Assembly: GCF_046244365.1 (NCBI RefSeq)
Contig: NZ_CP176395.1
Coordinates: forward strand, 6,324,001-6,388,000
From: Paenibacillus_V sp046244365
GTDB lineage: Bacteria; Bacillota; Bacilli; Paenibacillales; NBRC-103111
Length of the DNA stretch: 64,000 nucleotides
Direction of reading: 5' to 3'
The notes beneath the pieces were generated by a model that did no database searches, had not been told where the DNA came from, and saw nothing but the letters and a program-made list of their open reading frames with translations. Below are positions 59,160 through 64,000 of the stretch, piece after piece (position 1 is the first letter of the stretch; each line of letters opens with the position of its first letter). The translations under genes and the position numbers were made by a program.

Positions 59160-60329
59160 CTATTCCGATTGCTGTGCAGACCGCCGGTAAGCTTCGAGCA
59201 ACGTTACGACCGGAATGCCGTCGATCGTCATGCCGTCCAGCTTGCAGTTGCCGATCGTTACCCCGCTCAAGTCGCAGTCGGTAATGACGCTGCCGCCAAG
59301 CTGGCAATGCTCGAAACGAAGCGGACGCTGCGTAACGCCCTCTTCATAGGCCGGGTGTCCGACCGGGGGCACCCCGATATTATGGATATAAGCGCCACCG
59401 AGCTGAGCGCCGTCGATTTCGAGGTCGCTGAGATTGGCATCGCTAATTTTAGCGTTCGTAAAAGAAATATTTTGCAATCGGGTCCCGTTCAAATTGGAGC
59501 ACTCCACGGAAAGCCCGAGCATGGCGACATTCTTCATTCGGACATTCTCTCCGATAGCGTTCGTAAACGTCGATCCGGTGATCGACGCGTTCTCCACCTC
59601 CAGCCGAAGCGGTTCGTTGCGGTTCTTGAGAGCGATCGGCTCGTTCGGTACGAAAGCCGCTTCCGCGATCTCCGCAGCCTCTTCCTGCACAACCCAGCCG
59701 TTCTCCGTGTAAAGCTCCGCGACATCGTCTGCCGTTAGAGCGCGCTCGTACATGCGAATATCGTCAATGATGCCCTTGAAGAAAAAATAAGGCTCATCCG
59801 TCGATTTGCGGCCGATAAATAACGGCTCCTCCGGGTGCAGGGAAAGTCGGTCCTGCTGCGAGCCAGTCAATTTGCCGTTCCGATACAGCCTATGTGACTC
59901 GCCGTCGACTACCGCCACGAGATGGTACCACTTCCCCCTCTGAAGCGGTTCCCGGTCGATGATGTCCGTCGCGGTCATGAACCGGTGCCAGGTAAACGTA
60001 TCGTTATATGTACTAAGCTGAAAGGATCTCCGCTCATGATGACCATCCTGGGCAATGATGCAGTTATTCCACCATCCCAGCCTCGCGTCGGGACTATACT
60101 GTACCCATAAGGAAACCGAAAACCGTTCCGGGTGAACGGGCGGCGCCGGAGAGACTACGATGTAGCTGGTTGCGCCGTCAAACTTGTAAGCGCTGTCCGG
60201 GTTTCCAAAACGATCCTCCGCAAGCTCGGCGCCGAACACCGTCCCGTGCCGATCGTTGCCGCTAGAATCACTCGCGCTGCCCTGAAACAAATATTCCGCT
60301 AGTAAGCCGTCATTAAGCTTCAACGTCAA
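59160..60329 (-). CDS. LamG-type lectin fold fused to pentapeptide repeats
   Basis: 389 residues. Residues 1-200 form a concanavalin/LamG fold (AEYLFQGSASDSSGNDRHGTV cut to its core, then YKFDGATSYIVV, FSVSLWVQYS, GKWYHLVAVVDG, IDDIRMYERALT). Residues 245-370 are pentapeptide-like beta-helix repeats (NLNGTRLQNISFTNAKISDANLSDL region). No signal peptide is visible, so it may act in the cytoplasm or leave by another route. The start is TTG 60329 because GGAGG stands seven bases before it; an in-frame ATG at 60353 has no such site. Probably a sugar-binding or carbohydrate-scaffold protein. Convergent with aroF. Confidence 0.75.
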   Translation of the reverse strand: MTLKLNDGLLAEYLFQGSASDSSGNDRHGTVFGAELAEDRFGNPDSAYKFDGATSYIVVSPAPPVHPERFSVSLWVQYSPDARLGWWNNCIIAQDGHHERRSFQLSTYNDTFTWHRFMTATDIIDREPLQRGKWYHLVAVVDGESHRLYRNGKLTGSQQDRLSLHPEEPLFIGRKSTDEPYFFFKGIIDDIRMYERALTADDVAELYTENGWVVQEEAAEIAEAAFVPNEPIALKNRNEPLRLEVENASITGSTFTNAIGENVRMKNVAMLGLSVECSNLNGTRLQNISFTNAKISDANLSDLEIDGAQLGGAYIHNIGVPPVGHPAYEEGVTQRPLRFEHCQLGGSVITDCDLSGVTIGNCKLDGMTIDGIPVVTLLEAYRRSAQQSE

Positions 60330-60490
60330 TGCAAATCCTCCTCTTTTATGCATCCATGAGTTTCACTTTCCATTATACGGAACATTTGTTCGTTTGTAAA
60401 TATATGGTTTATATAGAGAAATACAGGCGGCCGCCGTTCATACTTCCGTTCCCTTCCCTCCAACTTTGCGTGCCAAGTTCTCAAGGATGT

Positions 60491-60519
60491 AAAAAGGCCG
60501 CTCTTTAGAGCCACCTTTG
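60491..60519 (-). terminator. Terminator of the YtdP-like regulator gene
   Basis: AAAGGTGGCTC-TAAA-GAGCGGCCTTTTT on the minus strand, about 12 bases after the stop. Confidence 0.75.
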
Positions 60520-60530
60520 AAGAATTTCGG

Positions 60531-62819
60531 TTATTTTTGCTCCAGCTGCATTTTGCGGAATTCGCCGGGCGTGACCGCCTCGTATTTTTTGAAAAAGCGG
60601 ATAAAGCTGTGCACGTCGGCGTAGCCGATCATGCCGCTTATTTCTTGCAGCGAGTATTTGCGGTTGTCCTTGAGCAGCTCCTTGCTGCATGCGATTCGGT
60701 GCTTCGTCAAGTAATCGAGCGGAGAATGACCGGTCTCCGCCTTGAAAATGCGGCTCAAATAGCTGCTGCTGAGGCCGACATGGTCTGCGATATCGCTGAT
60801 CGAGATCGGGCTGCGGTAATGGCTTTCCATGTAGGCGATCGATTTATCGATATACATGTTATTATTCCGTTTGTCCTGCTGCGGGTCCAGCCGGTTCATC
60901 ATTGCGCCAAGCGACGTGAGGATGAATTGCTCCAGCTCTTTGTTGTTGCGGCAATCATGAATCTTCATGATCTGGATCGTCCGGAGCGCATCGGTATCGT
61001 AACCGTCCTGCAGCAGCTCGTTCATAACGGTGCTGAGCAGCATGACGATCATTTCCTGCGTACGTTCGTACGAATATTTGTCGCTGTAAATGTAATGGCG
61101 AAATAGCGCGGCGACGGCATCATTCATCTTTTTGGCATCCATCGCCTTTACGCTGCCGATTAGCAGCTTCTGAATCGCAAACGGGTATTCGAAGCCCCTG
61201 TCCGACGGCGTATCGTGCATGAAGACGACATCGGATTTGTTGTACAGCGCTTTGAAGTTCGTACCGCGCCGCGCTTGGGCGAACGATTCGTGCAGATCAT
61301 GGAGCGAACGGCACGCTTTGCCGAACGAAAATTGGAGATCGAGCTGGAACTGCATATGTACGGAATCGCTGACTGCGCGGCAGGATTCGGTAATCGTCTG
61401 CTTCCAGAGCCGTTCGTCCGGCTCGATGCCGAAGTTGAGCACGTAGGCAAAGCGTCCCTCGTCCAGCATCGTCCCGTAAGCGAGGAATGCATCGCGGAAC
61501 GTTGTCTCGATTAAGCCGAATACGTACAGCTTGATTTTGTTGTAATCCTCGGAGCTTGCATACTCGCGCATGTCGGTATCGACGATACAAACCGTATAAT
61601 AGGGCAGCTCGACATGAATACCGACTTGTTGGAGCTGCCCCAGCGTCGTCGTCGCATCGGTTCCGTTGTTGTGAAGCAAATCATAAATAAGACGGTGGCG
61701 AATAAGCGGCTCGTGTTGCTCCATCGTCGAGCGGACCTGCCTGTTTTCGTCGATGAGATGATCGATTCCTTTTCGTACGAGCGTATACTCGTCATCGGTG
61801 CTCGGATGGAAAGCATGCGTAAAGTTGGACGCGTAGCTTTTCAATATTTTTTTCCAAGGACTGTAGAACATAAAAGCAAACGTGTACGATAGCACAAGCC
61901 CCAGAGCGATCACCAGAATCGAGATTTGGCCAATTGCATAAAACTTATCCGTCAACTGGTGCTTATAAAGGGAGTACGGCGTCAACTGGACGATCATCCA
62001 GGAGCTTACCGGTGCTTCCAAAACGTTCGTAAAGTACTGCTCGTCGCCTAGCTTCCGGATCGATTGTTTTTCCGTTTTCGGTATGCCGTTGGCCTGAACG
62101 TCATCGGTCAGCAGCTTGGCCAGCGCGCCGTCGCGGCTAGAGAACAGCACATTCCCGTTGTCCCTGTCAACGATATAGTAATGGGGCGTCTTAGCGGAAA
62201 CCGTCTTTTGCAGCGTTCCAAAAAAGCTGTCCTTGCTCACGTTGACGATCAGCTGACCGAGCTCGAATTTACCCGTAAGCGGAAGCTTGCGCTTAAACGA
62301 AATGACTTCCTCCGACCGCACGTCCGTCGCACTGCGCACGCTGCGAACTTCATAGCCGGCCGCAGCCTCGTCGCCGCCGACGGCACCGTCGATATACGCT
62401 TTGTCGTAAAACTCCTCACGCAGATAAAAGCCTTCGTTCGTCGTCAGTACTTTATCCGTCAGCTTGAAGTAGACATAAACCGAGTGGATCATCCGGCTTG
62501 GCGACGTTTGATTAATCAAATTCGATTTCAGTACGTTGAAATCGTAAATGCTAGACTGGAACGGATTGGATAACAACTCGTTTAAGTTGGACATGAACGA
62601 CAGTTGCAGCGATATCCCGTCGAAGCTGCTCAGCATCGTCGAGATTTGCGCAGATAAATGATGGTTGTCGATCGAAGCCGTCTTTTTGTATTCGTCCTTC
62701 AACTCGCCGGAATACGCGTAAAAATAAAACGAGCCGATCAGCACCGTCGGGATAAAGATCGTGAGCAGATAGGAGAGCAGTATTTTGTTAAATACCGTCA
62801 TCGTGACATATTTCCGCAA
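60531..62819 (-). CDS. Membrane-bound AraC-family regulator (YtdP/YesN-like)
   Basis: 762 residues. An N-terminal membrane helix (about 12-32), an extracellular Cache-like domain, a second helix near 285-310, then a cytoplasmic part ending in an AraC-type double helix-turn-helix (ISDIADHVGLSSSYLSRIFK, LQEISGMIGYADVHSFIRFFKKYE). Such proteins detect extracellular polysaccharides or oligosaccharides and activate nearby transporter genes; the LplABC-like operon is 5 kb away. The start is TTG 62819, six bases after AAGGGG; an ATG at 62801 is without support. Confidence 0.9.
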   Translation of the reverse strand: MRKYVTMTVFNKILLSYLLTIFIPTVLIGSFYFYAYSGELKDEYKKTASIDNHHLSAQISTMLSSFDGISLQLSFMSNLNELLSNPFQSSIYDFNVLKSNLINQTSPSRMIHSVYVYFKLTDKVLTTNEGFYLREEFYDKAYIDGAVGGDEAAAGYEVRSVRSATDVRSEEVISFKRKLPLTGKFELGQLIVNVSKDSFFGTLQKTVSAKTPHYYIVDRDNGNVLFSSRDGALAKLLTDDVQANGIPKTEKQSIRKLGDEQYFTNVLEAPVSSWMIVQLTPYSLYKHQLTDKFYAIGQISILVIALGLVLSYTFAFMFYSPWKKILKSYASNFTHAFHPSTDDEYTLVRKGIDHLIDENRQVRSTMEQHEPLIRHRLIYDLLHNNGTDATTTLGQLQQVGIHVELPYYTVCIVDTDMREYASSEDYNKIKLYVFGLIETTFRDAFLAYGTMLDEGRFAYVLNFGIEPDERLWKQTITESCRAVSDSVHMQFQLDLQFSFGKACRSLHDLHESFAQARRGTNFKALYNKSDVVFMHDTPSDRGFEYPFAIQKLLIGSVKAMDAKKMNDAVAALFRHYIYSDKYSYERTQEMIVMLLSTVMNELLQDGYDTDALRTIQIMKIHDCRNNKELEQFILTSLGAMMNRLDPQQDKRNNNMYIDKSIAYMESHYRSPISISDIADHVGLSSSYLSRIFKAETGHSPLDYLTKHRIACSKELLKDNRKYSLQEISGMIGYADVHSFIRFFKKYEAVTPGEFRKMQLEQK

Positions 62820-63031
62820 CCTGTGCCCCTTCCTTTCTCGTTCGATGGTTCTAATGAATCCTGCATTCCGGCGAATCTGATGAATCGAATGAATGCGACG
62901 ATTCTAATGGATCCGATGAATCCGGCGAAACCGATGAATGCAATAAATCCGACTGTTCCGATTACCGAGGCAGCAGCCTCTTGAGCCGCAACTTCGGCAT
63001 GGCGAATCGCCTTTTTTGTATGCGCTTTCAT
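62798..63031 (-). CDS. Candidate 77-residue hydrophobic glycine-rich peptide
   Basis: 77 residues. After a basic head (MKAHTKKAIRH) comes a membrane-like stretch of FI-G/A repeats (IAFIGFAGFIGS then VAFIRFIRFAG), read from a region of 12-base near-repeats (ATGAATCCG-type units on plus, 62845-62965). ATG 63031 is just after a good promoter, but the ribosome binding site is weak (GGTATTG). It overlaps the start of the regulator gene by 22 bases. It could be real or just an artefact of the repeats. Confidence 0.35.
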   Translation of the reverse strand: MKAHTKKAIRHAEVAAQEAAASVIGTVGFIAFIGFAGFIGSIRIVAFIRFIRFAGMQDSLEPSNEKGRGTGCGNMSR

Positions 63032-63058
63032 ATCACAATACCGTGATTGTTACATTCT

Positions 63059-63088
63059 AGTATACCGTGCTGCCCTTCATACTTGCAA
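63059..63088 (-). promoter_or_regulatory. Promoter of the YtdP-like regulator unit
   Basis: TTGCAA (63088-63083) and TATACT (63064-63059), 18-base spacer, on the minus strand; a small ATCAC...GTGAT inverted repeat lies just downstream. Confidence 0.6.
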
Positions 63089-63094
63089 TCCAAA

Positions 63095-63139
63095 TCCCCC
63101 GCCAAACGCATCTGAACATGCAGATTTTTGCGCGGGGGA
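63095..63139 (-). terminator. Hairpin after the RsbU-type phosphatase gene
   Basis: TCCCCCGC and GCGGGGGA with an inner ATCTG/CAGAT stem; about 30 bases after the stop at 63167. T-rich flank is weak. Confidence 0.6.
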
Positions 63140-63166
63140 AATGGCTATAATGAAAGAACAGAATGT

Positions 63167-64000
63167 CTAAGCGGCGCTATTCTCGCGTCCCCAATTGACG
63201 ACAAGCACCGCGATATCGTCGGATTGCGGCGCCCCGTCCGCAAATCGGTCTACGCTGGCGAGAAGCTCGTGCGCACCCTCTTCCGCCGAAAGCAAGGCCA
63301 CGCTCGGCAGCAATTCGGACAAACGCGCGGTTCCGAACTGGCGCCGTTCGGCATCCTCCGCTTCCGTTATGCCGTCCGTATACAAGACCACGCTGTCGCC
63401 GGGAGTCAGCGTGACGCGCTGATCGTAATACGGCGCTTCCTCCATCGCCCCGAGCGGCAGTCCTTTACGGCTTTTCAGCGGCGCTACCGCCCCATTCTCG
63501 CTTACGACATACGCCGTGCAATGCCCTCCGTCGCTGTACGTCAAGTCGCCGGTTTCCATATCCAGCAAGCCGCACCATATCGTAGCGAACATCGCCGACT
63601 CGTCCCGGCACAGCTCCTCGTTCACTTCGCTAAGCACCTCGCCGGGAAAACGTCCCGGCATCATCCGCGCTTTGAGCAGCGTCAACGTTACCGCCATAAA
63701 GAGCGCCGCAGGAATGCCTTTATCCGAAACGTCACCCAATATGATGAACAAATGTCTGCCGTCGATCGGATAATAGTTGTAAAAATCGCCGCCAACCTCG
63801 CGAGCCGGACGGAGCAGCGCTCCTACTTCGGCTTTATGCATGGCCGGACGGGCAGTATCCCCTTCCGCAGCAGCGGCAACCTCCTCGGCAGCCCCGTGGT
63901 AAAGCTCATACGGGATGGCGCTGAACGTTTCCGTCGCCGCTTTCGGCAGGAAGCTCATTTGAATGTCTCTTGCGATCCGAAGCTCGCTTTCCATTTTTTC
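63167..64000 (-). CDS. PP2C-type serine phosphatase, RsbU/SpoIIE-like, 5' end outside window
   Basis: About 278 residues are visible; the gene enters from the right edge. MESELRIARDIQMSFLP is the RsbU-type linker helix, then the phosphatase: REVGGDFYNYYPI and FIILGDVSDKGIPAALFMA (metal-binding Asp), LTYSDGGHCTAYVV, VVLYTDGITEAEDAE, and QSDDIAVLVVNW at the end. It dephosphorylates an anti-anti-sigma factor in a partner-switching cascade. What sensor domain lies upstream cannot be seen. The C-terminus is complete. Confidence 0.9.
   Translation of the reverse strand, partial: EKMESELRIARDIQMSFLPKAATETFSAIPYELYHGAAEEVAAAAEGDTARPAMHKAEVGALLRPAREVGGDFYNYYPIDGRHLFIILGDVSDKGIPAALFMAVTLTLLKARMMPGRFPGEVLSEVNEELCRDESAMFATIWCGLLDMETGDLTYSDGGHCTAYVVSENGAVAPLKSRKGLPLGAMEEAPYYDQRVTLTPGDSVVLYTDGITEAEDAERRQFGTARLSELLPSVALLSAEEGAHELLASVDRFADGAPQSDDIAVLVVNWGRENSAA

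Overview
This window looks like chromosomal DNA from an endospore-forming Gram-positive of the Paenibacillaceae (Paenibacillus/Cohnella-like). The signs are roughly 50 % GC, strong AGGAGG-type ribosome binding sites, an EpsA/B-type kinase pair heading an exopolysaccharide operon, YkoEDC/TenA under a TPP riboswitch, a T-box upstream of an AroQ-fused DAHP synthase, a YtdP-like membrane AraC regulator, an LplABC-like sugar importer, PadR/SEDS and YtrA-type ABC modules, and a YthAB-type cytochrome bd. No tRNA, rRNA, phage, transposase or CRISPR array was seen.

Region 1 (1-16.5 kb, mostly minus strand) is an exopolysaccharide (eps) locus. Reading in the direction of transcription, it has a Wzz-like adaptor and tyrosine kinase, then a ~320-base intergenic stretch holding a candidate EAR/epsC-type antitermination RNA. 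Next come gtaB, a PglF/EpsC-type dehydratase, a flippase, two GT4 glycosyltransferases, a Wzy/O-antigen-ligase-type protein and the initiating phosphoglycosyl transferase. An ATP-grasp/HAD pair, a DegT aminotransferase, a 52-aa protein and a partial beta-helix (pectate-lyase-like) protein follow. Many neighbours overlap by 4-20 bases. Upstream of the eps promoter is a second minus-strand unit: a PilZ-like protein, an acyltransferase and a previously easy-to-miss 58-aa zinc-ribbon peptide. Both units have the same promoter architecture, with a 15-bp palindrome GATACR-N3-YGTATC filling the spacer behind TTGACA and further copies downstream. A divergent XRE repressor gene sits beside one of them, which suggests a dedicated biofilm/EPS switch.

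Region 2 (16.5-30 kb): two small genes, then a 2024-residue secreted protein with two RCC1 propellers, Ig/cadherin-like domains and a dockerin-like tail. The thiamine-precursor operon ykoEDC-tenA with its TPP riboswitch follows, and then a PadR-regulated SEDS (FtsW/RodA-like) protein with a permease-prefix domain.

Region 3 (30-50 kb): psd, an Fsr-type MFS exporter, an AI-2E-family permease, two chemoreceptors flanking an AraC regulator, cytochrome bd genes with a 31-residue CydS-like subunit, a phosphodiester glycosidase, a YtrA-like GntR/ABC operon, an aminotransferase, a lipoprotein, and an HD-GYP/Crp pair.

Region 4 (49.5-64 kb): thyA-dfrA, and a sugar ABC importer followed by a formylglycine-type sulfatase. 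Then comes a T-box-controlled aroF. Next is about 1 kb of non-coding DNA made of three unrelated repeat families (29 units of 18-19 bp, palindromic 20-mers including a 41-bp perfect palindrome, and a ~51-bp duplication). A LamG-pentapeptide protein, a YtdP-like regulator and a partial RsbU-type PP2C phosphatase complete the window.

The observations most worth following are the palindrome-coupled eps/PilZ promoters with their XRE regulator, the EAR-like RNA, the double-propeller secreted protein, the divergent SEDS protein, and the repeat island downstream of aroF.
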